A stretch of 64,000 nucleotides of DNA, taken from assembly GCA_015832175.1 (NCBI GenBank), contig WJXW01000004.1:4030001-4094000 (forward strand). Direction: 5' to 3'. Positions 32,601 to 43,885 of this stretch are shown here, one piece after another; the first letter of the stretch is position 1; each line of letters begins with the position of its first letter. This DNA comes from Paraphaeosphaeria minitans. Taxonomy: Eukaryota; Ascomycota; Dothideomycetes; Pleosporales; Didymosphaeriaceae. Below the pieces are notes generated by a model. It saw only the letters and a list, made by a program, of their open reading frames with translations, was not told where the DNA came from and ran no database searches. The translations under genes and the position numbers were made by a program.

Positions 32601-34328
32601 AATCGGCACATCTGGGTCCAGATCTGCCAGATCGCCGTAACTGCGCTCGGGGCTAGAATCTATGTCGTAGTCGTAGCCGTAGCCTTCACCGTCGTAGCTT
32701 TGTCCCTGCACCTTGCGGAGAATAGATTCGCGAGAGATGCGTGGAGTCTTCGGGCTATCGAGCTCAGTCTCAGTCACTTCCTCAATCTCAGCGACTTCGA
32801 CTTGCACGTCCATCTCGATCGTCTTGTCGTGGCTCTCCTGGGTTGGGGTGCTGAGGTCGCGCTCGTCGTCAAAGTTCATCAACCGTAGTCTATCCTCGAG
32901 AGACATGGAACCCTCGCGCATATTGAGAAGGTCAGCCTTTGAGATGCCGGCACCTGGTGGAAGCTCAGGAAGCGACCTACGCGACGCTGCGCGCTCTGCC
33001 GCGGCGGCAAGACCAACGCTTGAATCGCGGCGATCCTGGGCTTGCATGTCCGGCAAAGGAGGCAGAGGCCTGGATTCACCGTCGGACGCAGTAGATCCGT
33101 TGCGCGAATTGCTGACCCTGCCATTGGGATGTGCGTTTGGCATAGGGCTGTCGTCGCGACCGAAAACATCATCGTAATTGTCAATGAGGGACGTGTTTGC
33201 AGCCTCGGGGCTCATGCGGCGCCAGTCCTCAGGAAGAACGACCGGGGTCTTGTCCGTGTCCTCCAAGGATGCATCGAAGCTGTCGTCCTGGTCGAAGCTC
33301 ATGTCCTCCTCATCCGACTCGTAGCTGCCTTCTCGTGAACCGGAGGCCACTGAAGATGGATCAGGTGTAACCATCTCGTACTCATTGATGACTGGCGGGG
33401 CAGCATCGAAGGTGACGCTCTTGGCGTGACGGCGAAGAGGACGAGGTGTCTCGTGCTTCAGCTGGCTTTCGTCGTCGGAGAACATGCTGAAGTCCGGGTT
33501 GTACTCGATTGAGTTGAACCGCCCTGGGCTGGCGAGAGATGACTTGGTGGGTGAGATGCGGCCTGGGCCTTCCTTGTCTTCCCGCGTGGGCGAGCGCGGG
33601 CTGGAGGTCGAGGGAGAGTTCTTGCTCGGAGAGCTCTTCGAAGGGCTGAGGGTGGGAATCTTGGTCAAGCTCTCGCCGCGGCCGTGGCCTCGACTGTGGC
33701 CTTCGTTCTGCTGGCGTAAGCCAGTGAGCCCACTGCCGCCATAGGCGTTGCCCTGCACCTGGGTGCTCAACGGGCGTCCAGCGGCGAGAGGCCGGTTCGG
33801 GGCCTGGACAGAGTTGGGGTCGTACTCGTGCTTCTGCTCGCGGGCGTACATGCTGCTGTTCTTGACACGCGACGCCTTCTTCAGGTTCTCAATGGAGTTG
33901 CGCTTGGGCGAGAGCGACGGCTCGCGTTCGTACTCGTTCTCCGAGCCAAAACGGTTCTTGGGCGAGACGGTCTGCTCCTTCCAAAAAAGACGCGGGCTGT
34001 TTGGAAAAGCAGAGTCGAAAGGCGAGGACTCGTTAGCTAGGAATACCTTCTGGCCCACGTTAGCGACCTGTGGTAGCGCGGTTAGGCGGAATGCTGGCAG
34101 GGTTACCTTGGTGGACTGGGTGTTGAAGTTGCCAGAGTTACGGCGGCTCTCCGTGGAACCAATCTCGGAAAGAGGGCGCGACATGGTGCTTCCTTTTGCG
34201 GGCGAGGCTGTGGGTGTTTTGTTGATACGCAGCGGCGACACCTGCAGTTTGTTAGTGTGCTGGGACGCAGGCGCAGGCGCAGGCACAGTCTCGCGCAGGG
34301 CACAACTCACGGCCTCGTTGCGGGACAT
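29660..34328 (-). CDS. BUD4: Anillin-like bud-site/septum protein BUD4 with PH domain
   Basis: BUD4/anillin-like scaffold that works with septins at the site of septation. Exons 34328-34311, 34241-31163, 31112-30382 and 30328-29660 give about 1,498 residues, in frame throughout. The first ~1,000 residues are disordered, with a typical SPLRINKTPT motif near the start, SSPFDSAFPNSPRLFWKEQ and many acidic and Ser-rich blocks. The anillin-homology part includes GRLFVKVVGVKDLDLPLPK, then ERTWFQLTLDNGLHCVTTSW and IGQEFELVVLDDLEFQLTL. The PH domain starts at YWRRRFFRLSG (about residue 1276) and includes ATINLAKATKLID and FADTREQKEEWM-like EVIDFYADTREQ. A 69-nt first intron lacks stops and could be read through; its GTGAGT, CTAAC and CAG favour splicing. 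A further in-frame intron near 34080-34115 is possible. Confidence 0.9.
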
Positions 34329-34861
34329 TGACTCGACCAGCGCCGGCCAGCAGGACGGGTGGATGCACGTCGGCTACGGGCGCAGACGTCGGGCGCGGAA
34401 TGCGGTGAAGAATGGTGGGCCGCGCTCGAGGAGTGGCGCCACGGGCCGATGCGCGCTTTCAAAGACTGCAACAAAGCGAAGGACGGCCTGGCGCAAGGTA
34501 CCGCGGATTGTTGGCTGAAGATGTTGGGAGGAAGAAGAGGATGCGGTGCTGAAATGGGGCTGGACATGAGGGCCCAAGTACACAAGCATGGGTTGCGTCG
34601 GGGATGTGCCGTTGCTTGGGGCAACCACGACGGGCCGCACCTGCCGCCCCGCGTGATTGGGTAGTCGCGACCGGCGGCGCCAAAAAGTTTCGGAAACCCA
34701 GGCCGTGTCCATGATTCCTACGACATCGGAAATACAGTACCTACTGAACAATCTGGACCCCGGCCTGGATCCTCGTCTCCAACAGAGCCCATGTCCTCTG
34801 AGCTCCCGAACGTCTGCCGATTGACGACTGCTGAGTCTTCCGTGGTCCTCCTCCCGTGATC
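34329..34861. promoter_or_regulatory. Divergent promoter, BUD4 / MRH4
   Basis: 533 bp between divergent start codons; no other gene or TATA box was seen. Confidence 0.5.
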
Positions 34862-36874
34862 ATGATGGGCCTGCGTCACGCCGCCCGCGCCTGCCCCTTG
34901 TGTGAGGTGCGCTCCTTCCTAGGACGCCTACACCCGCACCCGCCCCAGCTCCAGCAGACCCAGCAGACGCAGACGCAGACGCGCTTCTACGCTCAGATGC
35001 AACGCGACCGCGCCGCCCGCTTCGACGATGCCGCCGCCCGCAGGCGTTCCGGAGGGCCTTCGCGACGCAGACCAGATGCATCGCGGCCGTCGCGAATGGT
35101 GCTATCTGACACGGTCGCGCGACCAGCCCGTCCTGCGCCAGATGGAATCCCGCCCAAGAAGAAGACGCGCGAGCCCTTTTCCCACCTGAACCGGACCAAG
35201 GCCACGGGAATCATGCACAAGAGACTAGACCTACGCCAGGACCAGAGACTGGACGCGGGACAAGACACGCAAAGGCGGCCGTCGTCGACCACCGAGCGGA
35301 GAGACGGCGACAGGAGATTCGACAGGAAACGGACCACGGGCTCCTCGGACTCGTTCCATGCCCTGAAGATGCAAAAGTCGCTCCACGAGATACCCTACCG
35401 GCTGAGGTCGGCCATCAAGGCCAAGGTCGACGAGATCGACTCGTTCGAACGTCTTCCGCTGATGGAGAGCGTGCAAAAGGCCATCAAAGACGCCCTGCCG
35501 GACCTGGAGTACCGTACGCCCACCCCAGCGCAGGCCGTCGCCATACCCGCCCTGCTGGGCCTTCAGAAGCAGCCACGTACCAGGAACCCCGTCAAGAAGA
35601 CCGGTCCCGAGTCATACCTCTTGGCCGCAGAGACCGGATCCGGGAAGACGTTGGCGTACCTGCTCCCGGTCATTGACGCCATAAAGCGCGAGGAGGCAGC
35701 GGAAAAGGATGACGCCGAGCGCAAAGCAGCAGACGACGCCACTGCCAGAGCTGCCGACCCGACTCGCAGAGACGACATCTTTGGTGTCGAGGAACCCGAC
35801 CTCAACAAGGCAGTGGACCCTGCCCGCCCTCGCGCCATCATTCTGGTCCCGTCTGCCGAGCTTGTCGCCCAAGTCGGCGCCGTCGCCAAATCCCTCTCGC
35901 ACGAATGCAAATTCCGTGCCGCACCCATCTCAGCAAAGAACTCAGCTACCGTCATCCGAAATCGTCTCTTCAATGAGAATGGCGTCGATCTGGTCATCTG
36001 CACGCCGCCCCTCCTCGCCAGCATCGCCGAAAGCAACCCCAACATCCTAGCGCGCGTCACCCATCTCATCGTCGACGAAGCCGATTCGCTCTTCGACCGC
36101 TCGTTCAAGCCCAGCACGACCGAGATCCTGGAACGAGCCACGCCGTCTCTGAAAAAGATCTTTCTTTGCTCTGCGACCATCCCAAAGTATCTCGACAAGT
36201 ACCTGGCCGAAAACTTCCCGGATATGCAGCGCTTGGTCACGCCAAATCTGCATGCTATCCCTCGACGAGTTGCGCTTGGCGTTGTCGACGTCAACAAGGA
36301 ACCCTACCGTGGTAACAAGATGCTCGCGTGCGCCGATACCATTTGGCAGATCGGAAAAGCGACCGCCGACTACGATCCCGCTGAAGGCAAAGAGGCCGTA
36401 CCCACCAAGCGCATCCTTGTCTTCGTCAACGAGCGCGACGATACTGACCACGTCGCCGAGTACCTAATCAAGAAGGGCATCGACGCCATGGCCTTCCACC
36501 GCGACACTGACCCGAACCGCCAAGCCAAGGCTCTCGCATCCTTCACCGGCACGGAAAAGATCAAGGAGCCCAAAGAGGGCGAAGTACGAAAGGAAACTGC
36601 CAAGACCAACGCCAGCGGCACATCGCGTCAACTACTCAATACTAAAGTCATCGTCACGACCGATCTCGGCTCGCGAGGTATCGACACTGTCTCCGTCCGA
36701 CACGTCATACTGTACGATGTACCGCATACCACAATTGATTTCATCCATCGTCTGGGCAGGACTGGGCGCATGGGTAGGAGAGGAAGAGGCATCGTGCTCG
36801 TCGGTCCTGGTGATCGAGCCGATGTTGTCAAGGAGGTCAGGGAAGCTATGTTCAAGGGCGAAGCCTTGATCTAA
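34862..36874 (+). CDS. MRH4: Mitochondrial DEAD-box RNA helicase MRH4
   Basis: ATP-dependent RNA helicase needed for assembly of the mitochondrial large ribosomal subunit. Single exon, 670 residues from the ATG at 34862 (another ATG follows directly). The N-terminus is basic and Gln/Arg-rich with RFYAQMQR, consistent with a mitochondrial presequence. The Q-motif region has TPTPAQAVAIPAL; Walker A is AAETGSGKT (about 255); motif II is VDEAD (about 404); motif III is SAT (about 437); the C-terminal lobe has ILVFVNERDDTDHVAEYL, VTTDLGSRGID and HRLGRTGRMGRRGRG (about 629). Insertions between motif I and Ia rich in Glu/Ala match the MRH4 subgroup. Divergent from BUD4. Confidence 0.92.
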   Translation: MMGLRHAARACPLCEVRSFLGRLHPHPPQLQQTQQTQTQTRFYAQMQRDRAARFDDAAARRRSGGPSRRRPDASRPSRMVLSDTVARPARPAPDGIPPKKKTREPFSHLNRTKATGIMHKRLDLRQDQRLDAGQDTQRRPSSTTERRDGDRRFDRKRTTGSSDSFHALKMQKSLHEIPYRLRSAIKAKVDEIDSFERLPLMESVQKAIKDALPDLEYRTPTPAQAVAIPALLGLQKQPRTRNPVKKTGPESYLLAAETGSGKTLAYLLPVIDAIKREEAAEKDDAERKAADDATARAADPTRRDDIFGVEEPDLNKAVDPARPRAIILVPSAELVAQVGAVAKSLSHECKFRAAPISAKNSATVIRNRLFNENGVDLVICTPPLLASIAESNPNILARVTHLIVDEADSLFDRSFKPSTTEILERATPSLKKIFLCSATIPKYLDKYLAENFPDMQRLVTPNLHAIPRRVALGVVDVNKEPYRGNKMLACADTIWQIGKATADYDPAEGKEAVPTKRILVFVNERDDTDHVAEYLIKKGIDAMAFHRDTDPNRQAKALASFTGTEKIKEPKEGEVRKETAKTNASGTSRQLLNTKVIVTTDLGSRGIDTVSVRHVILYDVPHTTIDFIHRLGRTGRMGRRGRGIVLVGPGDRADVVKEVREAMFKGEALI

Positions 36875-37423
36875 GAGGCTACGTCGAGTTGTATATTATG
36901 TAATGAAAGTGTATGATGGTGGTTGTACGATATCTGAAACATAGAGTAGACGGGAATACTCTGCATCTGCATCGCAAGGCGTTGGTAGGTACATCTATCT
37001 CATCATGTATCTTGTACTGTGTTTATTTTTCTCGTCTTCAACTTGCATCATCACTTCATACTCCACGCCGTAACAGACACACAGTCAGTGCCCACTGCTG
37101 AGCTTACACTTGGCGGAGGTTACAGCACTTACAAGTGCAATCGAAACCAATCCACCCGACACATCATCACGAAGATCACGGTGTTACAAGGCATGCTTAG
37201 GTGTGCATTTTTTCTAGTACGAGACCAGCTCGGATGGAATTTTTTATAACGAGACCCGCTCAGATACAAACAGGAAAGTATTGACTACTCCATGTCAACA
37301 CGAGATGTGAGCAATGCTCAGAGCCCAAACGGCCTACCAACGAGCAAACATTCGAGCACACAGTGTCATCAAATCGGCAACGACGCAGGTCCCAAAGCCC
37401 TAGGTAGGTAAATAGGTAGGTGA
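36875..37423. other. Intergenic between convergent genes, nothing recognised
   Basis: AT-richer 3' region with a short GTAG run near 37401-37420; no coding signal. Confidence 0.5.
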
Positions 37424-38143
37424 TCAACAAGGCTCGGCAACACTCCCATGCAACAACCGCCGCTCCCAATTCATCGTCCGCGCCGCCTTCTCGTTCTCCG
37501 CCGCCTGAGCCCTCAGCAAGACCCGCACCTGCGCCAACGGACCCCCGCTACCAGCGGGGCCGCGGCGATGCGTATCAGGCTCCAAGCGCGCCTCGGATCC
37601 TTCCCCATCGTCGGACTGGGCCTGCTCACCCACCGCCGCGCCCGGATGCTGCGCGAGGAAGTCGTACAGCCAGTCCCACGGCTTCGAGGGTTCCGAGTAG
37701 CGGTGCTGCGCTGTGGCGGCGGCGAGGTCCTCCGAGGCGTCTTCGAAGTGCGCGCGGCCTAGGCTGCCGAGGAGGGAGCGGACGTCGTCGTTGGGGGCAG
37801 TGTCGGAGTCGATGTAGGGGTCGTACTGCTTGAGGACGCAGAGGACGCAGAGGAAGGTGTCTGGGTCGATGTCGACGTTGGTGGAGGAGGGAGAGGAAGA
37901 GGTGTTGTCGACGTCCATGGGGGACATGCCGTCGGCGGAGGAGGAGTTGTCTGAGGAGCCGTCTGCGAAGACGCCGGGCTCGGTGCAGTTGCTTGCACAG
38001 CCCGTCGCACATCGGTCGACGACGGTGTGGCCGCAGTCAAGTGCGTGGTAGCATGTGCCGCGGGTGCAGGGCTTGTGAGCTAGGGCCGAGGACTGATAGT
38101 AAGGGCGGATGTCATCTTCCACAGTGATCTTCTTGTACCACAT
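37424..38143 (-). CDS. Unknown protein with Cys-rich N-terminal region, 239 aa
   Basis: Single-exon frame starting MWYKKITVEDDIRPYY. Residues 25-60 hold a cysteine/histidine cluster (CTRGTCYHALDCGHTVVDRC, then CASNC), which could be a small zinc site, and a CVLCVLKQ motif lies near residue 98. A Ser/Asp-rich linker separates them. The C-terminal half has WDWLYDFLAQHPG and a charged helical tail (VRVLLRAQAAENEKAARTMNWERRLL). No membrane segment or signal peptide. I do not recognise the family. The even codon pattern and intact frame suggest a real lineage-restricted gene. Confidence 0.65.
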   Translation of the reverse strand: MWYKKITVEDDIRPYYQSSALAHKPCTRGTCYHALDCGHTVVDRCATGCASNCTEPGVFADGSSDNSSSADGMSPMDVDNTSSSPSSTNVDIDPDTFLCVLCVLKQYDPYIDSDTAPNDDVRSLLGSLGRAHFEDASEDLAAATAQHRYSEPSKPWDWLYDFLAQHPGAAVGEQAQSDDGEGSEARLEPDTHRRGPAGSGGPLAQVRVLLRAQAAENEKAARTMNWERRLLHGSVAEPC

Positions 38144-39044
38144 GGTTGCTTTTGAGTTGATGTTTGTTCGTTCTTATCGGGGTTTTCTGTTCGATTCAAA
38201 CACTGCTTCAGGCTGTGCTTGTTGAGGTGGGTTTATTAGTTTCTGGCTTGGGTTTCTACACTCGAGGTGTATGATCTTTACAACTCTTAGGGGACGTTGT
38301 GTACGAGGGATTATGCAGACATGTTATAGTACGTTGGGGCGCTTAGGTGTGGCAATGGCTCCTCCGTTGATCATTGTATAAGCACAATGGATGGGGACTG
38401 TATGAACATTCAGGATGGGAACATGGAATAAGTGGATGGCTTGATGCGGATGTACTTTGGCGCTGAGGTGCGTTGCGGGGAGAAAGCAGATAACACCTTA
38501 TTATAGAAATCATTATTGTTAAGATAATGTGTGATCAGGTACAGTTCGATGAACGTATGTCGTTAAAAAAGACCAGCGCTTGCTTGACACAACACTAACA
38601 GCATGGAATCTCAGTTGCTAACGCGAAAAACCCGGACTCTAGTACGAGCGTCATTCTCCAGTACCTCACTTTACAGTACCTCTTCGATATTATGACCCAA
38701 GAATATATCGCAAGACTTCACATGGAGCGGCCCTTGCATTCTTTCTTTTTCTGTCAGCCACTGTGGCTCTTCGTCACCACACCACCTTCTTCGTCTTTCC
38801 ATACGCATCTTTGGAACTCCGTAGAAAACTCACTGATCTAATCTGAACTATGTGTAAGCCCACTATCCCGCATTCCGTTCACTTCTCGCTTTTCAATTTC
38901 CCACTGCACCCATCGGCAAGTTGACTTCTCAAAATCAATGGTGCAATTTGTCTCAGTGATGCGGACCTTACAATCCGTTGCACGGCCATTATAGGTGTCC
39001 AGCTCATTTTTGAGCGAGACGCACATCTGGGAGAGAAAGGGCTA
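38144..39044. other. Intergenic, AT-richer, nothing recognised
   Basis: About 0.9 kb of low-complexity AT-rich sequence between an unknown gene and the nitronate monooxygenase relic; no gene or repeat was identified. The displaced C-terminal frame of the relic extends a little into the right end. Confidence 0.4.
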
Positions 39045-40381
39045 TCAGGGGGTTGGGTACTCTTTCCCATAATAGACTGTACTGGCTGGACCGAGAGGAC
39101 CAGGCCAACACCTGTTCCTGAATAAGTGGACACCCCAAGCGCTATCCCCAGGCTTCAAATCCTCTTTGTACAACCTTACATTTTCGTCGTCTACCATGTC
39201 ACCCTCTTCATCATCATGGCCTTTGTTCCGGATCGCTCGCCCATCATATATGGCGGACCAATCGTGATTTTCCTTCAAACGACCACACAACGTAGATCTC
39301 GTCGTTGTCACTCCGCCGTCGCCCGTCTCCATGGTTTCCCCCTTCCAAACCTCCGGAATCCCAGCCTCTTCAGAGACCAGGAACCGCGTGCCCATGGCCA
39401 CACCGTCGGCACCCAGCACCAACGCTGCAGCCACATCGCGTGCATCTCCTATGCCGCCAGCAGCAAGGACGACATGAGCCCCAGCTTTACTGATCGCGGC
39501 AAGTCTATCTTTCACCTCCAGTACTAGCGACATTATACTGGCGGACTGGCGGCGACCATGCCCGCCGGCATCTAAGCCTTGCAGCACGAGAAAGTTCGGC
39601 TCCGCGAGCGCCACGCTGGGCTCGGCCTCCACCAAGCTCCCGACCTGCACGCAGATGGGGGCGAGCCCATCTGTCGCATCGCGGATCCGCATAGCCCACT
39701 CGCGCAAATCCTCTTCTGCTTTTGGTGCGAACAGCCAGACCACTGCCGGTTTGTGCGCTGAGATGACTGGTGCGAGAGACCGGAAGCTGGAGTTGAAAAG
39801 CTGGGGCCGACGCCGATTGGTAACTGTGGCGTATGAGGTACACGCGCAGGGCCTGTAGGTAGGCCTTACAGACGAGCTCCCGAGACGAGCTCACATGACT
39901 CAGACGAGCTTCCCACTTAGTACTACTTTCTTATGTAACCTAAGACTATATAGACGCACTTCTGAGCAGGCTTCTCCTGTCCAGTGACAATATACTTTGA
40001 TCACCCTAAGCAGTATTCTCCAGCTCACCTCCACATTAATACATCTCGCTATTGTTGTAGCGGGTCTGCGTACCGGCAGTTGAACGTCTTGTAGGAGAGT
40101 TGTTTTGACTCCTCGAGCCTATGATTGAGGGTTGCTGGGTCAGTGCCACCGGCGATGAAGCCAAGACGTCCTGCGCGGCTGACGTTGATTGCGAGGCGAG
40201 AGGTGGAGGCTTCTAACATTGTAAGGGTGTCTTGATGCATGGGAAGAATGACTGCAGTCTTTTCTTCTGAGATTTTGGCGTGGGCAAGGCAGCAGCGTGG
40301 GGTTGATGATATGATTTGCCGAGGGGAAGTTGTTGAGCTGGCCGTACCTGGCGGCGCGCACGATGGAGTGTTTTTTGACAT
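39045..40381 (-). pseudogene. Broken nitronate monooxygenase (2-nitropropane dioxygenase)
   Basis: FMN enzymes of this family oxidise nitronates. The pieces are in order on the minus strand but not in one frame. The N-terminal piece (40381-40049) contains KTAVILPM and VSRAGRLGFIAGGTDPATL, then stops. About 200 bp of non-matching sequence follow (39857-40068). The main piece reads QLPIGVGPQLF, HKPAVVWLFAPK, then VLQGLDAGGHG (FMN phosphate motif), AAGGIGDARDVAAAL and GADGVAMGTRFLVSEE. Near 39146-39149 a run of four C (G on the coding strand) puts the C-terminal TYSGTGVGLV motif into the next frame. An intron could explain the gap, but the phases at the obvious sites do not match. I conclude it is a pseudogene. 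Confidence 0.75.
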
Positions 40382-40801
40382 GAGGTCAGCGACTGTTTGT
40401 CTTTTCGCGGCTGTGGTCTGTAGGTTGTGGTACAAAGCCGGAGGGGCCTGCCTGCAATGTGTCAGAGGAGAGTGAGCAAACTTGAGCAACGTATACCGAC
40501 CTGTATAGAGGAACGCTTCTGCGACCTGACATATATTGAGAGGTGATGCGGTCACATTCATGATAGGGTAGAATAAGTGGAGTCTAAGCATTTGTGAGTA
40601 GTGCTACCTACGAGTTTTCCGCAACCAGCCGCCATATCCGCACGAAGTAAGTACACCGTGTCAGAGAACGATTGACGTTTGAAATTTTCGGCCAGGAATA
40701 TAAGACGTATCGCGCAGCCTCACACACTCGGGAGGAAAGCACAAACCAAACTTTCGGCCAGGCCCTCCCACGATCATCCGACCGAGAGTTCCTCTCCGGA
40801 C
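40382..40801. other. Intergenic between relic and MFS transporter
   Basis: 420 bp; presumed promoter of the MFS gene; no clear TATA box. Confidence 0.4.
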
Positions 40802-42436
40802 ATGGAAGACCAATGGCTTCGTATGGGCAACGACAGACCATATCCGAAGATCATCGAGGACCGCGAATCATACGTCGTCATTTTTGATGGCCCAAACGAC
40901 CCTTGGCATCCTATGAATTGGTCCTTCAGCAAGAAGTATGTGAACACCTCTACAATTAGGAGCTTTGTCACTGATCCAGATCGGACAGATGCTGGATAGC
41001 AACCATGGTGTGCTACTGCACGCTTGTCGCCACTTTTAACAGCGCTCTATTCTCCCCAGCCGCAGCACAGGCAAGCCAAGACCTCTTCGTCGGGAAAGAA
41101 TTCGGCGCTCTGGCAACGAGCCTCTACATTCTCGGGTTTGCTTTCGGGCCATTGATCTGGGGCCCAGGATGCGAGCTCATGGGACGCCGAACGCCGCTCA
41201 TTGTGGGCTCCTTAGGATCCGCGGTGTTCACACTGGGAAGTGCTGTCGCCAAAGACATCCAGACGCTGATCATCTGCCGGTTCTTCGCAGGGGTGTTTGG
41301 TTCCAGCCCCCTCTGTGTTGTTCCGGGAATCTTGGCGGATGTATTCGACGACTACCAGCGGGGACCTTCAATTGCAATATACGCACTCGCGGTGTTCGCG
41401 GGACCGTTGGCGGCGTCTTTCATCGGAGGTTACATTGTGGACAGCTATCTCCGGTGGCGATGGACACTGTACCTGCCCGCCCTCATGGGCTTCTCTGCAA
41501 TGTTTTTGCTTCTGTTGTTCCTAGAAGAAACGCACGCTGATACCGTCTTGTTAGCAAAAGCCGCACGGATTCGTCAAGAGACTGGTAATTGGAGCATTCA
41601 TGCGGAACATTCAAGAGTCGAGGTGGACGCGCAGGCCTTGCTTCGAAAATATCTAGTCCGACCTTTGCGTATGTTGGTCACAGAGCCTATTGTGCTGCTC
41701 GTATCGATCTACATGTCTTTTATCTACGGATTGACCTATTGCCTGGTCGGTGCATATCCATACGTGTTTCAGAACACATACCGTATGAACAAGGGGACAG
41801 CCGCCTTGCCACTAGTGGCAGTAATCCTCGGTCTTTGCCTGGCGGTCTGCTTCATCATTTGGCAGCAACTCCAGAGCCAGAAGACATTGCTATCAGGTAA
41901 CGGCGCCTCGGAACCAGAGGCCCGGCTGCTTCCCGTGATTGTTGGGGCTTTCGTATTCCCCATTGGAATATTCTGGTATGTGTGCTGGCGATCGTCGCGT
42001 CCGTCCTCCATCCTGACGCGTGGTTGATAGGTTTTCCTGGACAGCTTTCAGGCCATCGATGCATTGGATGGTACCCACAGCATCAGGAGTCTTGACTGGA
42101 TTCGGCCTCCTGTGTATCTTCATGCCCTGCTTCAATTACTTGGTAGAAGCGTATCTGCCATTGTAAGTCATTGATATCAAGCCCGGTCTCGGGTTGCAAC
42201 TGACTTGACGAAGAGCAGCGTCCACAGTGGCTGCGAATGTCATGCTTCGTTCAGGAATCGCTGCCGGGTTTCCGTTGTTCTCTGTTCAGATGTTCGCCAA
42301 CTTAGGCATACAATGGGCGGGAACATTGTTAGGCTGCCTTGCTATCGCAATGATACCTATAGCTCTGGGCTTCCGAGCTTATGGTGCTCATTTTCGACGG
42401 AGTAAACTTTTGTCTGGAAGCAAGGTCATTGTGTAA
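40802..42436 (+). CDS. MFS transporter, drug:H+ antiporter/polyamine type, 491 aa
   Basis: Membrane exporter of the DHA1 family. Exons 40802-40935, 40989-41975, 42031-42162 and 42214-42436 (introns of 51-55 nt). The N-terminal cytosolic end has NDPWHPMNWSF, typical of fungal multidrug/polyamine transporters (TPO/FLR1-like). Transmembrane signatures follow: FGALATSLYILGFAFGPLIWGP, GPGCELMGRRTPLI (motif A region), FFAGVFGSSPLCVVPGILADVF (motif C-like), WRWTLYLPALMGF, and late segments such as VMLRSGIAAGFPLFSVQMF and GTLLGCLAIAMIPIALGF. The substrate cannot be told from sequence. It is followed 358 bp later by a cytochrome b5 reductase and then a Zn2Cys6 factor. Confidence 0.9.
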
Positions 42437-42794
42437 AACATGACCGACGGGTACACCTCCTGTGCGGGGTCCAGGAACGTCCGATAATCAGTCGACTGGA
42501 TTTGTGCATTAGACCATTACTGTGGTAGACTGTCTGGAATGTCACTCCGGGTTCATTCGTGTCATTGTATCCAATCATGACTGGGCTAAACTGGTGTCGG
42601 ACCACCGCCGGCTCCTCACACGGAACGTCGGAGGGCATCAAAGTCCGATCCTGTAGATAGGTACCTAGCAGCTGCGTCAACAATAAATAGACACGACGCA
42701 CCTCAAAAGTCAAATTTAGACCACTTTCGCACTATCGTTCACGGCACTTTGCTGCTCCAAATTCTTCTTCAATCCCAGATCTGAAAAAGCAATA
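42437..42794. other. Intergenic between MFS and reductase genes
   Basis: 358 bp, no gene or clear promoter box recognised. Confidence 0.4.
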
Positions 42795-43767
42795 ATGGCG
42801 TTGTCTCTACGGCCACGAGCCATCGTCGCAAGTCTCACAGCTGGTAGCATCGGCGCTGGCCTCTTATTTTCAAGATTGGGCCGAGACGTCGATGCTGATG
42901 CGAATGCGCCGAAAAAGGTGTTTAGCAGAGGTCCAGCATTTGTGTCTTTGCCGTTGGAGAGCGTAGAGCAACTCAACCACGACACGAAGCGGTTACGGTT
43001 CTCGCTCCCGAACTCAACAGATGTTAGCGGTTTGTCACTGACGTGTAAGTTGTGTTTGGCAGCGACTTGTGCAATTGCTGATAACACTAAAGCCGCCGTG
43101 CTCACATTGTCCTGGCCGCAGGGCCAATGGACTCCTGTCGCAAGACCATATACGCCAGTTTCACGTTTAGGTAGAGTAACCATGAAGACTTTTGCGCGCA
43201 GATGCTAATGATTCTGAAGATGAACCTGGTGTTCTCGACTTAATGGTCAAACACTACCCGGACGGGAAGCAAAGCACACACCTGCACAGCCTCAAACCAG
43301 GCGACAAGTTGATCTTTGCTGCTGCAATCGGTGGCCATCAATGGGTTCCCAACAGCGTTCATCACGTGACGCTCATAGCTGGAGGCGCCGGTATAACGCC
43401 CATTTTCCAACTCGCACAGGGTATCTTGTCAAATCCAGATGATAAAACAGCGGTGACCATCGTGTACGGAGTCAATACAAACGAAGATTGCCATCTTACG
43501 AAGGAATTCGAAAAGTACGAGAAGGAATTCAGAGATCGATTCAAGGTTGTGTACACGGTCAGCCGGCCGGACGCGAAAACAACTTTGCGAAAGGGCCGTG
43601 TGACGAAAGAGCTGCTAGAAGAGGTGGCTCCACTGCCAAGTAACGGCGAGACAAAGGTTTTCGTTTGCGGACCACCGGAAATGGAGGCAAACCTGGTAGG
43701 ATCGCGCAAAGAACAAGGCATTCTGGAGCAACTTGGGTATCGCAAGGACCAGATACACACATTCTGA
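42795..43767 (+). CDS. NADH-cytochrome b5 reductase, MCR1-like, 295 aa
   Basis: Flavoenzyme passing electrons from NADH to cytochrome b5. Exons 42795-43044, 43093-43164 and 43202-43767. The N-terminus has a hydrophobic anchor (IVASLTAGSIGAGLLF, about 10-26). The FAD domain has SVEQLNHDTKRLRFSLP and RPYTPVS, the RxYTxxS flavin motif. The NAD domain has GGAGITPIFQLAQGIL, VYGVNTNEDCHL and VFVCGPPEM, ending QIHTF. All key motifs are present. The second intron is only 37 nt by this model, shorter than all others here; a 31-nt alternative gives a slightly different junction. It may be a paralogue rather than the main mitochondrial MCR1, since it sits beside a transporter, a regulator and a broken oxidase. 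Confidence 0.88.
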
Positions 43768-43885
43768 GCGTCTTGCGACGTCATAATCGAGTTCGACAGG
43801 CAACGTCGCCAAGCATGAAGCAAGGAAGCTTCTAGCTCTGTATCAACATTTGTGTCATGTAGCAACCTGGACCTAGCGCTGTAGT

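Noticed and set aside
39857..40068. A normal intron joining the two halves of the nitronate monooxygenase
   Set aside because: The obvious GTACGC donor and CTACAG acceptor give mismatched phases and no good branch site; together with the downstream frameshift a pseudogene fits better.
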